Below are positions 1 through 7,953 of a stretch of 64,000 nt of DNA, in pieces. The stretch covers positions 19,919 to 83,918 of the forward strand of contig JAXEEE010000132.1 of the NCBI GenBank assembly GCA_034104265.1, in the 5' to 3' direction. The stretch is from UBA11524 sp034104265. GTDB taxonomy: Bacteria > Bacillota > Clostridia > Christensenellales > Aristaeellaceae. Position 1 is the stretch's first letter. Each line of letters starts with the position of its first letter. The notes beneath the pieces were generated by a model. It was not told the DNA's origin, searched no databases, and saw only the letters and a list, made by a program, of their open reading frames with translations. The position numbers were made by a program, and so were the translations under genes.

Positions 1-1516
1 AGCACTTGGGTGCGGTGTTCAGGTCGTTGTTGTACTTGGTGTAGTAGCCGCCGTCGGAGATGCGCTCCGTGGGCTTGAGCTCGCCCGAGGCCAGCGCGCC
101 GAAGCCCGTGACCATCTTGAAAATGGAGCCGGGGGTGCCGCGGGCGTGAATGCCGTAGTTCAGCAGCAGGTTGCGCTCGTCGGACAGGATCGCCATGGCG
201 TCTTCACCCGCGGCGACCAGGGCGTTCAGGTCGTAGGTGGGGTAGTTGGCCATGGCCAGCACCCGGTCCTCCATGTCCAGCACGATCAGACAGCCGTGCT
301 CCGCCAGCTTCATGGGATACTTCTCCCAGTTGCGGGTGGCGATCTCGGCCTTGTTGGCCTCCAGCCAGTCGTCGCTGGTCATGAGCTTCTCCTGGGTGGT
401 GCGCACGGCGTTGACGTTGTTGGCGATGGCGCGCTCCGCCTGCTGCTGGTAGCTGGCCTTCAGGGTGAGCTTGACGGTGTTGCCGTCCTGGGGCTCGGTG
501 TAGCTCAGCTCGCGCACCACCTTGGACCAGTTGTCGCGCTCCACCACGCGGCTGCCCTGGCGCAGGGAGGAATTCTGGGTCAGCCAGTCCTCCATGGAGG
601 ACTCGATGCCGTCGCGGCCAATGGTATCGTTGTAGGAATAGCCCTTGGCCTGCAGGGTGGTCCACATGCTCTGGCTGGGAATCTTGCCAATGTAGCCGAT
701 CACCTGGCTGGCCAGGGTCTGCTTGGGATAAACGCGCTTGGTGCCCACGGAGATCTCCATGCCCGGCAAGCTCATGGAGCGGGTCTCCACCTCAATGACC
801 GTCTCATAGGTCACGTCCTCGGCAATGGGGATGGGCTGGGAGTTGAACACGTTCATCTGCATTTCGGAGTAGACAGCCATGACCTTGAGCATGGTCTCCT
901 CATCCAGGATGTAGTCATCCTGATAATTGGCGGCCTTGTCGCCCGCCTCCGCAATGCGTGCGTCCTTCTCCTCCTGGGAGTTGACGATGTGGTAGCGCTT
1001 CTTCAGCTGCTCCAGGCAGGAGACAGCGTCGGGGTAGGTACTCAGCTTGGAGACGTAGTTGTTGGAGCGCCACTGGCTTTCGCGCTTCTGCAGGACGCTG
1101 TCGCTCACGCCCGAGCCGAAATTGAACTGCCATTCGCCGGTTTCCTCATTGCGCTCGATGACGTAATCGAAGGCCAGCTTGCCGCCGTTGCGCTCGATGA
1201 TGTCAAGGGTGCTGACGATGGACTTGGTGTAGGTGAGGTAGTCGCTGTTGCTGCTCTCGCTGGCGTCCTTGTAGAAGGTGACGTTGTAGATCAGCTCGTC
1301 CTCAGCCAGAATAACGGAGTCCGCATCGACGATATTGCCGCGCTTGCCCCGGAGGACAATGGTCTTGGTACGGCCGCTCTCCGACTTTTCGGAATAGGTT
1401 TCGCTCTGGCGCAGCTGCAGGTTCACCAGACCGCTGAGCAGGTACAGGAACATGGCGAAGAGTATCAGCACAAAGGCGAAATAACGCCATTTCATCCCCG
1501 TTTTCAGGTTGCTCAA
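1..1516 (-). CDS. Penicillin-binding protein 2 (transpeptidase), C-terminus beyond the window
   Basis: Peptidoglycan D,D-transpeptidase of the elongation machinery, anchored in the membrane with its catalytic domain outside. The start is TTG at 1516, chosen because AAAGGAGG lies 6 bases upstream; the next in-frame ATG follows a few codons later. A short cytosolic N-terminus is followed by one membrane helix (about residues 12-32) and a long dimerisation region. The transpeptidase domain then begins with RGTPGSIFKMV, which contains the active-site SxxK motif (Ser464, Lys467 counted from the TTG). The later SxN and KTG motifs fall beyond base 1. The gene lies 42 bases downstream of mreD in the mreBCD operon, the usual place for an mrdA/pbpA-type protein, so the role in cell-wall elongation is well supported. 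Confidence 0.93.
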   Translation of the reverse strand, partial: MSNLKTGMKWRYFAFVLILFAMFLYLLSGLVNLQLRQSETYSEKSESGRTKTIVLRGKRGNIVDADSVILAEDELIYNVTFYKDASESSNSDYLTYTKSIVSTLDIIERNGGKLAFDYVIERNEETGEWQFNFGSGVSDSVLQKRESQWRSNNYVSKLSTYPDAVSCLEQLKKRYHIVNSQEEKDARIAEAGDKAANYQDDYILDEETMLKVMAVYSEMQMNVFNSQPIPIAEDVTYETVIEVETRSMSLPGMEISVGTKRVYPKQTLASQVIGYIGKIPSQSMWTTLQAKGYSYNDTIGRDGIESSMEDWLTQNSSLRQGSRVVERDNWSKVVRELSYTEPQDGNTVKLTLKASYQQQAERAIANNVNAVRTTQEKLMTSDDWLEANKAEIATRNWEKYPMKLAEHGCLIVLDMEDRVLAMANYPTYDLNALVAAGEDAMAILSDERNLLLNYGIHARGTPGSIFKMVTGFGALASGELKPTERISDGGYYTKYNNDLNTAPKC

Positions 1517-1558
1517 GGGGCGCCTCCTTTCTGCATCAAAGGTGACATGGATACGTAC

Positions 1559-2215
1559 TTAATAACGAGGGACAGGCCGTTTTTCCTGCACGGGCTTGCG
1601 GAAGCCCAGGAAGCGGCGCACCGGCAGCATGAGCACCATGGTCAAAAGCACTGTCAGCACAATGTTGGTCAGGGAGCGCATGTAGTGCGCCCGCACCAGC
1701 ACCGTGCCGCCCAGGTAGATGTAGATCAGGTTGACGATCTCGTAGATCATCACGTTCATGCCGGCGCAAAGGGGCGTGCGGATGTAGGGGCTGGCGTTCT
1801 GCCCGGGGGCGCCGCGGACGGCGTCGCCCAGGCCGCTGAGCCGGGCCCGCAGATCGTGCTTGCGCACAGCGGCCCGGCCGATGCTGCGCTCCTCCTCCAG
1901 CTTCTTGTCGCTCTTGTCGGCAAAGAAGATGCTGCAGAACACAGCGTCCAGCGGGTAGAGCAGCAGGTTCAGCATGGACAGGGAGGAGAGCATGGTCTCC
2001 ATCACAATGCCGTAGAACCCGCCGGCCCACAGCGCCCGCAGCCGCCCGTAGCCCACCGTCAGGATGGCGATGACGGCAAAGAGCAGGCTGGGCGTAACGC
2101 CCCCCACGGAGAAGTAGGGCATGACGCACACCTGGAACAGATACCCCAGCAGCACCACCAGGAAGAACTTGAACTGCCCCTTGGCAGCCTGCCACAGTGC
2201 GGACAGCTTCCTCAC
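1559..2215 (-). CDS. mreD: Rod shape-determining protein MreD
   Basis: Integral membrane partner of MreC in the elongasome. The product is 218 residues with several hydrophobic helices: about residues 16-34, a cluster at 40-100, and two near the C-terminus. The start is GTG at 2215; it overlaps the mreC stop as GTGA and has GGAGG upstream. MreD proteins are usually 160-180 residues. The extra length here is a polar loop (about residues 98-145, rich in Lys, Glu and Arg) between the two hydrophobic halves. Identity rests on the mreB-mreC-X-PBP2 order and the membrane profile rather than on a strong motif. A competing long frame over the same bases lacks membrane character. Confidence 0.88.
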   Translation of the reverse strand: MRKLSALWQAAKGQFKFFLVVLLGYLFQVCVMPYFSVGGVTPSLLFAVIAILTVGYGRLRALWAGGFYGIVMETMLSSLSMLNLLLYPLDAVFCSIFFADKSDKKLEEERSIGRAAVRKHDLRARLSGLGDAVRGAPGQNASPYIRTPLCAGMNVMIYEIVNLIYIYLGGTVLVRAHYMRSLTNIVLTVLLTMVLMLPVRRFLGFRKPVQEKRPVPRY

Positions 2216-3684
2216 GGTGCATCCTCCTCATAGGTCAGGTCGCCGGGATTGATGGTGATATAGGGGGTCGGGGTGGGCGTGGGGGTCGGGGTGGGGGAAG
2301 GCGTGGGCTCGCCGCCAACAACGTTGTACTCATACACCGGGCCGGAAATGGTGGTCACGGGTGTGGGCGTGGGCGAGGGCGTCGGCGTGGGGGTCAGCTC
2401 CGGGGTGGGGGAGACGGTAGGCTCCTCCGTGGGCGCGGGGGTCTCGCCGAAGCGCGTGGTGGAGCCGATGCGCAGCGTGGGCATGGGTCGGGCAGTGGCC
2501 AGGGGCACAAACTCGTTGTAGCTGCTGGTGCTGGTCCGGCCCTGTACCGCCTCCGCCGTGGGCTGGTAGCGCAGGACAATCACATATTCCAAATGCTCGA
2601 AGTCCACGCTGGGTTCCACGACGATGTACTGCTTGTTGGATTCCATGCCGCGGGTGGATTCACGCACCGTGCCGATGGGAATGCCCTTTGGGAAGGACAT
2701 GCCCACGCCGGAGGTCACCACCACATCGCCGGGGCGGGGCAGGTGATCGTCCGGCAGGTAGTACATGCGGCACATGGCCCGGCCGTCAATGCCCAGGGTG
2801 CCGCGGACCGTGCCCTGGTCACGGCTGGACTGGATCAGTCCGGCGATGGAGGCCTCGCTGTCGATGATGGTGCGGACGGTGCTTTCCGTATTCTTGACGG
2901 TCTCGGTATAGCCCACCAGCGCGCCGGAGATGGTCACGGCCATAAACTCCTGGATGCCGTCCCGCCTGCCGCGGTTGATGGTGAAGGTGGAGAAGTAGTT
3001 GCCGTCATCCCGGCCGATGACCGTACAGGCAATGGGGTTCATGTTCTCGTTGGCGCTCATCTCGTCCTGGATGTTCTCAAACTGCGCCAGCTGATGCTCC
3101 AGCTCGTCGGCACGCATGGCCTGATAAACCAGCTGCTCGTTTTCCGCGCGGAGCTTGTTGTATTCCGTTTCCAGGTTGGCGCGCAGCTTCAGCGTGCGCA
3201 GATAACCGGCGATGGACTCGGTAATGTTCGAGAACACCGTCTGCACCGGGGTGATGGCCCGGGAAACCGCGCCCTCCGGCGCCTGAAGCATGGACACGTC
3301 CGGCATAATGCGCGCAAGCAGCATAATGGCCAGCATGCCCAGGATCACCAGGGTGATCAGCACCAGCACCACCCGCCGGAGCCTTGCGGGCACCTGCTTG
3401 CGCTCGCGCTTCTCCTCCACGGGGGGATGCTCCTTCTTCTTGCGCCTGCGGCGGGGGGATGCATCCTCTTCCTCGTCCTCATCCCCGTCGGGGTTCATCT
3501 CAGCCTCCAGCTTGGACAGGGCGCGCTCGGGGGTGTCGGAGTCGTTATCCTCCGCGTCCGTATCAGCCTTGTCCCGGGGCAGATCCCGGCGGATGCTGTC
3601 CAGCCCGTCATAAATCAGGTCGTCATATACCGGCGTCAGATCCTCCTGAGGCGTCTGACGGTCGTCATGCCTTTTCCTTGCCAT
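2212..3684 (-). CDS. mreC: Rod shape-determining protein MreC with Pro/Thr-rich C-terminal tail
   Basis: Bitopic protein that links cytosolic MreB to periplasmic or wall enzymes. The product is 490 residues. A long charged cytosolic N-terminus (about 1-105) rich in Asp, Glu, Arg and Lys precedes one membrane helix (about 106-128). A coiled coil follows (about 150-195, NLETEYNKLRAENEQLVYQ), then the MreC beta-barrel core (IGRDDGNYFSTFTINRG... and VVVTSGVGMSFPKGIPIG). The last ~95 residues are an added extension of TPTP/SPTP repeats interrupted by a short ordered segment (ISGPVYEYNVVGG). Typical MreC proteins are 270-350 residues, so both the N-terminal and C-terminal extensions are unusual. 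The start at 3684 has GAGGTGA about 10 bases upstream. The stop overlaps the mreD start. Confidence 0.93.
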   Translation of the reverse strand: MARKRHDDRQTPQEDLTPVYDDLIYDGLDSIRRDLPRDKADTDAEDNDSDTPERALSKLEAEMNPDGDEDEEEDASPRRRRKKKEHPPVEEKRERKQVPARLRRVVLVLITLVILGMLAIMLLARIMPDVSMLQAPEGAVSRAITPVQTVFSNITESIAGYLRTLKLRANLETEYNKLRAENEQLVYQAMRADELEHQLAQFENIQDEMSANENMNPIACTVIGRDDGNYFSTFTINRGRRDGIQEFMAVTISGALVGYTETVKNTESTVRTIIDSEASIAGLIQSSRDQGTVRGTLGIDGRAMCRMYYLPDDHLPRPGDVVVTSGVGMSFPKGIPIGTVRESTRGMESNKQYIVVEPSVDFEHLEYVIVLRYQPTAEAVQGRTSTSSYNEFVPLATARPMPTLRIGSTTRFGETPAPTEEPTVSPTPELTPTPTPSPTPTPVTTISGPVYEYNVVGGEPTPSPTPTPTPTPTPYITINPGDLTYEEDAP

Positions 3685-3730
3685 GTTGGATCAATCACCT
3701 CGCATATCATGAACGTCGGAGCCGGGCGGA

Positions 3731-4759
3731 TTATTCCCCGGCCAGCAGGCCGTTGCGGCCGATGGCGTTGAGCAGCTGGATGTTCTCCACCAGGTAGCCC
3801 AGGCCCATCACCGTGCAGTCCTCCGGCTCCTTGGCGATCAGCACGGGAATGCCCAGCTCCGTGGCGATGTACTGATCCATGGCAAACAGCTGCGCGCCGC
3901 CGCCGGTCAGGTGGATGCCGCCGCGCATGATGTCCGCCGCCAGCTCCGGAGGCGTGCGCTCCAGCACCCACTTGATGGCCGCGATGATGGCCCGGCAGGG
4001 CTCCCGCAGGGCCTCGTAGGCCTGGGCGGAGGTGAACTCGATGTCCATGGCCTGGGGGGAGAGCAGATCCCGCCCGCGGATGCGCACCTGACGACCCTCC
4101 ACCAGGGGCATGGCGGTGGCCAGGTCGATCTTTACGTCCTCAGCGGTGCGGTCGCCGATGAGCATGTTGAATTCCCGCTTGATGTAGTTGATGATGGCTT
4201 CGTCCATCTTTGCGCCGCCCACCTGGACGCTCTGGGCCACCACGATGCCCCCCAGGGAAACGATGGCCACGTCCGTGGTGCCGCCGCCGATGTCCACCAC
4301 CATGCTGCCCACCGGCTCATACACCGGCAGGCCCGAGCCAATGGCCGCCGCGAAGGGCTTCTCAATCAGGTACACGGTCTTCGCGCCAGCGATCTCCGCC
4401 GCCTCGGACACGGCCTTGCGGGCCACGGCGGGCAGGTTGGCCGGTACGGACACAACCACCTTGGGCTTGACCACGTGACTGACGCCGATGGCCTTGCGGA
4501 TAAAGTAGCGCAGGAGCATCTCCGTCAGGTCGAAGTCCGCGATGGAGCCGTTTTTGATGGGCTTGACCACGGTCAGCGCCTCGCTGGTGCGGCCCATGAG
4601 GAACTTTGCCTCGTCGCCCACAGCACGGACGTTGCGCTTGTTGCCGCTGTCGATCACCACCAGGGTGGGCTCGCTGATCACAATACCCCGGCCGCGCACA
4701 TAAACGACCGTATTGGAAGTACCCAGGTCGATACCGATCTCAGGTGCGAAAAAAGCCAT
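3731..4759 (-). CDS. mreB: Rod shape-determining protein MreB
   Basis: Bacterial actin that organises lateral wall synthesis beneath the membrane. The product is 342 residues, the usual length. The actin-fold nucleotide motifs are all present: phosphate-1 loop IGIDLGTSNTVVYV near the N-terminus, phosphate-2 loop VVDIGGGTTDVAIVSLGG in the middle, and adenosine motif LTGGGAQLFAMD near residue 285. The N-terminal MAFFAPEIGIDLG matches standard MreB starts. The gene follows maf by 12 bases and precedes mreC by 46 bases, so it belongs to one operon transcribed leftward. Confidence 0.98.
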   Translation of the reverse strand: MAFFAPEIGIDLGTSNTVVYVRGRGIVISEPTLVVIDSGNKRNVRAVGDEAKFLMGRTSEALTVVKPIKNGSIADFDLTEMLLRYFIRKAIGVSHVVKPKVVVSVPANLPAVARKAVSEAAEIAGAKTVYLIEKPFAAAIGSGLPVYEPVGSMVVDIGGGTTDVAIVSLGGIVVAQSVQVGGAKMDEAIINYIKREFNMLIGDRTAEDVKIDLATAMPLVEGRQVRIRGRDLLSPQAMDIEFTSAQAYEALREPCRAIIAAIKWVLERTPPELAADIMRGGIHLTGGGAQLFAMDQYIATELGIPVLIAKEPEDCTVMGLGYLVENIQLLNAIGRNGLLAGE

Positions 4760-4771
4760 GCTATCCCATCC

Positions 4772-5380
4772 TCAATTCTCAATCATGCCGTCCGATGCGG
4801 CCAGCCCCAGCACGTTCAGCCCAGCCTCCTGGAGAAGGCGGCGGGTCAGGGTCAGGGGAAGGCCGATCACATTGCTGGCCGAGCCGGAGATTTCCTCCAC
4901 CCAGAGCCCCGCGATGCCCTGCAGGGCGTAGCTGCCCGCCTTGTCCATTGGCTCGCCCGTGGCAATGTAGGCGCGGATCTCTGCGTCGGTCATCTCGCCG
5001 AAGCGCACGGCGGTCGCGTCAACGCCGCTGTGTACGCCGCCCCGGTCGTCCACGACGCACACGCCGGTGTACACATGGTGCCAGCGCCCCGACAGGCTCC
5101 GCAGCATTCGGAAGGCGTCCTCCTCGTCCCGGGGCTTGCCCAGGGGGGTATCGTCCACCGCCACCAGCGTGTCCGAGGCAAGGATCACCTTGCCCGGATG
5201 CATCCGCGCGCCTGCCTCCGCCTTCCGGCGGGACAGCTCCGCCACCGCGTCCCGCGCACCCAGGGCGCAGTGCTCGTCCACCTGGGGCGCGTCAATGATA
5301 AAAGGAATCCCGGTCAGGGCTAGCAGCTCCCTGCGGCGGGGAGACGCCGACGCCAGCACCAGTACAGGTTCGTTAGCCAA
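4772..5380 (-). CDS. maf: Maf-family nucleotide pyrophosphatase
   Basis: Maf/YhdE proteins hydrolyse non-canonical or modified nucleoside triphosphates to monophosphates. The gene often heads mre operons, as here. Family motifs are clear: VLASASPRRRELL at the N-terminus; ILASDTLVAVDDTPLGKPRD with the metal and substrate acidic residues; the SLSGRWHHVYTGV segment; and GSYALQGIAGLWVEEISGS with the conserved Gly-Ala/Leu-Gln-Gly turn. I place the start at TTG 5380 because GGAGG sits 9 bases upstream. An in-frame ATG at 5401 would put that site inside the gene and add seven residues (MYWRQTF) not typical of the family. The product is 202 residues, close to the usual 190-205. Confidence 0.92.
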   Translation of the reverse strand: MANEPVLVLASASPRRRELLALTGIPFIIDAPQVDEHCALGARDAVAELSRRKAEAGARMHPGKVILASDTLVAVDDTPLGKPRDEEDAFRMLRSLSGRWHHVYTGVCVVDDRGGVHSGVDATAVRFGEMTDAEIRAYIATGEPMDKAGSYALQGIAGLWVEEISGSASNVIGLPLTLTRRLLQEAGLNVLGLAASDGMIEN

Positions 5381-5418
5381 AAAGGTCTGCCTCCAATACA
5401 CAAGACATTCCAGTCTGT

Positions 5419-5447
5419 ATTATACCACATCCGCAGCGCAGATGGAA
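5419..5447 (-). promoter_or_regulatory. Extended -10 promoter for the maf-mreBCD-PBP2 operon
   Basis: Reading the minus strand, the sequence has TATAAT at 5424-5419 preceded directly by TGG (extended -10). A weak -35 hexamer TTCCAT (5447-5442) lies at 17-base spacing. It sits about 40 bases before the maf start. Confidence 0.7.
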
Positions 5448-5500
5448 ATGATTCTGGTAAAAATTCGCCGTTTCATCACAGAAATGTTCCGGGGGCATGA

Positions 5501-5540
5501 TAAAAGGCGGGAACGCCTGTTTTCCGGGCAATTCCCGCCT
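5501..5540 (-). terminator. Rho-independent terminator after queT-like gene
   Basis: On the minus strand AGGCGGGAA pairs with TTCCCGCCT around an 18-base loop, followed by TTTTAT. It lies just after the stop codon of the leftward transporter gene at 5564. Confidence 0.72.
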
Positions 5541-5563
5541 GCTTGCGAACGGAATGAAAGCTG

Positions 5564-6040
5564 TTACTGGAACCGGGACAGATCAACCTTGCGCAGGGCG
5601 GCCAGGAGGATGAAGCCCAGCGCAACCGCCACGGCTTCGCCCACGGCGACCTCCAGCATGGTCATCCACAGGGGCAGGGCATAGAACACTGCCAGCATCA
5701 CGCCCACGATGACGCCGTTGGCCACCACCGGGCAAAGCGCGGCCAGCAGGGGCTTTTTTCGCAGCTTGTAGGTGCCCAGGGCCGCGATGAGGGTGGCCAG
5801 GGTGCCGAAGATCACGTCCCAGATGGCCACGGGGCTGAGCAGATTCGCCACCAGACATCCGATGACCAGGCCGGGAATGGCCTGGGGCAGCAGGATGGGC
5901 AGCAGGGTCATGGCTTCGGAAATGCGGCACTGAATCGCGCCGTAGGAAATCGGAGCCAGCAGGAGGGTCAGCGCGGCGTAGAGCGCGGCGATCATGGCGC
6001 TCAGGCACACGGACCTGGTGGTGAGGAGCTTCTTGAACAT
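5564..6040 (-). CDS. QueT family queuosine-precursor transporter (membrane S-component type)
   Basis: Small membrane protein of the QueT family, whose members import queuosine precursors (preQ0, preQ1 or queuine), usually with an ECF-type energising module. The product from ATG 6040 is 158 residues with about five hydrophobic helices. The family signature is visible in LAPISYGAIQCRISEAMTLLP and in IWDVIFGTLATLIAAL. The start was chosen for GGAAAGGAAGG upstream; a longer frame to 6079 is possible but lacks a good site. No ECF ATPase or transmembrane partner is nearby, so it would have to use a shared module. The transported molecule is inferred from family membership only. Confidence 0.85.
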   Translation of the reverse strand: MFKKLLTTRSVCLSAMIAALYAALTLLLAPISYGAIQCRISEAMTLLPILLPQAIPGLVIGCLVANLLSPVAIWDVIFGTLATLIAALGTYKLRKKPLLAALCPVVANGVIVGVMLAVFYALPLWMTMLEVAVGEAVAVALGFILLAALRKVDLSRFQ

Positions 6041-6105
6041 AGAAGACCTTCCTTTCCTAAGTATGAAATTGGGGTGCAAAGCGAATACAGTCGCAAGCGA
6101 GGAAC

Positions 6106-6134
6106 ATCATACCACAAAATCCATTGCATCACAA
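6106..6134 (-). promoter_or_regulatory. Sigma-A type promoter for the QueT-like gene
   Basis: On the minus strand -35 TTGTGA (6134-6129) and -10 TATGAT (6111-6106) are spaced by 17 bases. The leader before the ATG at 6040 is about 60 bases. It does not match the preQ1-I riboswitch consensus by eye. Confidence 0.7.
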
Positions 6135-6202
6135 GGGGCAAATGGGGGCATGATGCCTGTGCGCCGGTTTTCCCGGCGACAAAGGCAAGGAGGGTGTTCA
6201 TC

Positions 6203-6370
6203 ATGGCCCAGAAGAACAACCAGTGCATCCATTGCAGCGTGGAAAGCTGCCAGCATCACGAGACGGACAACATGTGCTCCCTGACCGACATCCAGGTGGC
6301 CCCCAAGAAGGGCTGCTGCAACGGCAAGGCCGACGAAAGCTGCTGCTCCAGCTACAAGTGCCGCTGGTAA
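6203..6370 (+). CDS. Small Cys-rich DUF1540-like protein
   Basis: The product is 55 residues with nine cysteines arranged as CIHC, SVESCQHH, CSLTDI, GCC, SCC and KC. This resembles the DUF1540 family of short metal-binding-like proteins that are common in spore-forming Firmicutes; their function is not established. The start ATG at 6203 has AAGGAGGG about 10 bases upstream. It is divergent from the QueT-like gene and precedes the germination operon by 89 bases. That gap holds a GC-rich inverted sequence but no clear terminator run of T. Confidence 0.85.
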   Translation: MAQKNNQCIHCSVESCQHHETDNMCSLTDIQVAPKKGCCNGKADESCCSSYKCRW

Positions 6371-6459
6371 AACCCTTCGGGCGCGCGCGCCGCAGTCAAG
6401 CGCTGCGGACGCGCCGTCCCTGTGCCTGGACGGGCCAACCTTCCCTTCGGAGATGAACC

Positions 6460-7953
6460 ATGATGAACGACGGTATTTCCGCCCGCCTGGCGCGGTCGCT
6501 TGAGGTGATGGAGCAGCGGCTCAACCGCGACATCAACGATGACATGCACTGCCGTTTTTTCCGCGTCTACCGGCGGGAGGCGGCGGTGTATTTCGTGGAC
6601 GGCATGGTGTCGGCGGATTTCCTGCAGCACTACCTGCTCACGCCCTGCCTGGCCCATGCCGGGGACGCGCTCCCCGGGGAGGAGGCTGCCAGCCTGGAGG
6701 CGCTCTCGCCCCTGCTGGACACCGCCCGGGCGGACACCTACCAGGATGCCATCCGCAAGATGATGAACGGCCACGCGGTGGTGATGATGGACGGCATGCC
6801 CTGCGCCGTCTGCTTTGATGTGCGGGCGTATGTGCGGCGCGGCGTGTCCCAGCCCCTGACCGAGAGCGTGGTCAGCGGCCCCCACCAGGGCTTCAACGAG
6901 TCCATCCGGGATAACATCACCCTCATCCGGCGGATCCTGCCCACACCTCAGCTCATCAGCGAGATGCGCGTGATCGGCGAGGGCTGCCCGGTGAGCCTGT
7001 GTCTGATGTACCTGCGGGACGCGGTGGATCCCGCCTCGCTGGATCGGCTGAAAAGCCGTCTGGACAGCCTGCATGTGGATCATGTGCTGTCCATCGGCGC
7101 GCTGGAGCAGCTGCTGGAGGACAGCCCCTGGGCCCTCCTGCCCCAGTGCTGCCTGACGGAGCGCCCCGACCGGGCGGCGTCCTTCCTCCGGGAGGGGCAG
7201 ATGGTGCTGGTGCTGGACGGCGCGCCGCAGATCCTGTGCATGCCGGTGAGCATCCTGCACCTGATCCACACCCCGGACGATACCTCCCTGCGCTGGCAGT
7301 ACGGCACGTTCCTGCGGCTGATCCGGCTGTTGGGAGCGGCGGTGACGCTGCTGCTGCCGGGGCTGTTTGTGGCGGCAGTGATCTTCCACCCGGAGCTGCT
7401 GCCGGTGACGCTGCTCACCGCCATCCTGGAGAGCCAGGCGGCGGTGCCCCTGTCGATTCCCATGGAGATGCTGCTGATGCTGCTGATGTTCAACCTCATC
7501 GGCGAGGCGGCCACCCGGGTGCCCGGCGTGGTGGGCAGCTCCCTGGGGACGGTCAGCGGGCTGATCCTGGGGCAGGCGGCGGTGGAGGCCAAGCTGGTGC
7601 ATCCGCTTTTGATCATTGTGGTGGCGGTGGCCAGCCTGGGCAGCTATGCCGTGCCGGACTATTCGCTGGGGCTGGCCTGCAGGATTGCCCAGCTGCTGTT
7701 CCTGGCGGTGGCCAGCGTTTTCGGGCTGTACGGGATGGTTTTGTGCCTGGGGGCGACGGCCATCCGCCTGTGCGGCATGCGCAGCCTGGGTTCGCCCTTC
7801 GCCGCACCTCTGTCCCCGGACAGAACCCACAACCCGGATGTGTTCCTCCGCGCGCCCCTGTGGCGGCAGCGGCTGCGGGCCTGGCTGGCCAATCCCCGGC
7901 GGATGGAGCGCATCACCGGCCCCATGCGGGGCTTTGACAGGAGACGGAAATGA
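6460..7953 (+). CDS. Spore germination receptor subunit A (GerA family)
   Basis: A-subunit of a nutrient germinant receptor in the spore inner membrane. The product is 497 residues. A soluble N-terminal domain (about 1-285) is followed by a membrane region of about five helices. It contains the GerA landmarks VPLSIPMEMLLMLLMFNLIGEA and VGSSLGTVSGLILGQAAVEAKLVHPLLIIVV, the region linked to channel function in the family. The cytosolic tail ends in Arg- and Lys-rich sequence. The start ATG at 6460 is preceded by GGAGATGAACC. A second ATG follows immediately. The gene overlaps the next one by four bases, which supports translational coupling. Confidence 0.95.
   Translation: MMNDGISARLARSLEVMEQRLNRDINDDMHCRFFRVYRREAAVYFVDGMVSADFLQHYLLTPCLAHAGDALPGEEAASLEALSPLLDTARADTYQDAIRKMMNGHAVVMMDGMPCAVCFDVRAYVRRGVSQPLTESVVSGPHQGFNESIRDNITLIRRILPTPQLISEMRVIGEGCPVSLCLMYLRDAVDPASLDRLKSRLDSLHVDHVLSIGALEQLLEDSPWALLPQCCLTERPDRAASFLREGQMVLVLDGAPQILCMPVSILHLIHTPDDTSLRWQYGTFLRLIRLLGAAVTLLLPGLFVAAVIFHPELLPVTLLTAILESQAAVPLSIPMEMLLMLLMFNLIGEAATRVPGVVGSSLGTVSGLILGQAAVEAKLVHPLLIIVVAVASLGSYAVPDYSLGLACRIAQLLFLAVASVFGLYGMVLCLGATAIRLCGMRSLGSPFAAPLSPDRTHNPDVFLRAPLWRQRLRAWLANPRRMERITGPMRGFDRRRK

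Noticed and set aside
1536..2231. A 231-codon frame overlapping mreD
   Set aside because: Its product is Arg/Gly/Ala-rich without membrane helices; the mreD frame has the helices, the ribosome site and the coupled start.
6041..6105. preQ1 riboswitch in the leader of the QueT-like gene
   Set aside because: The short leader lacks the preQ1-I core by eye. A covariance-model search would settle it, but there is no positive evidence.
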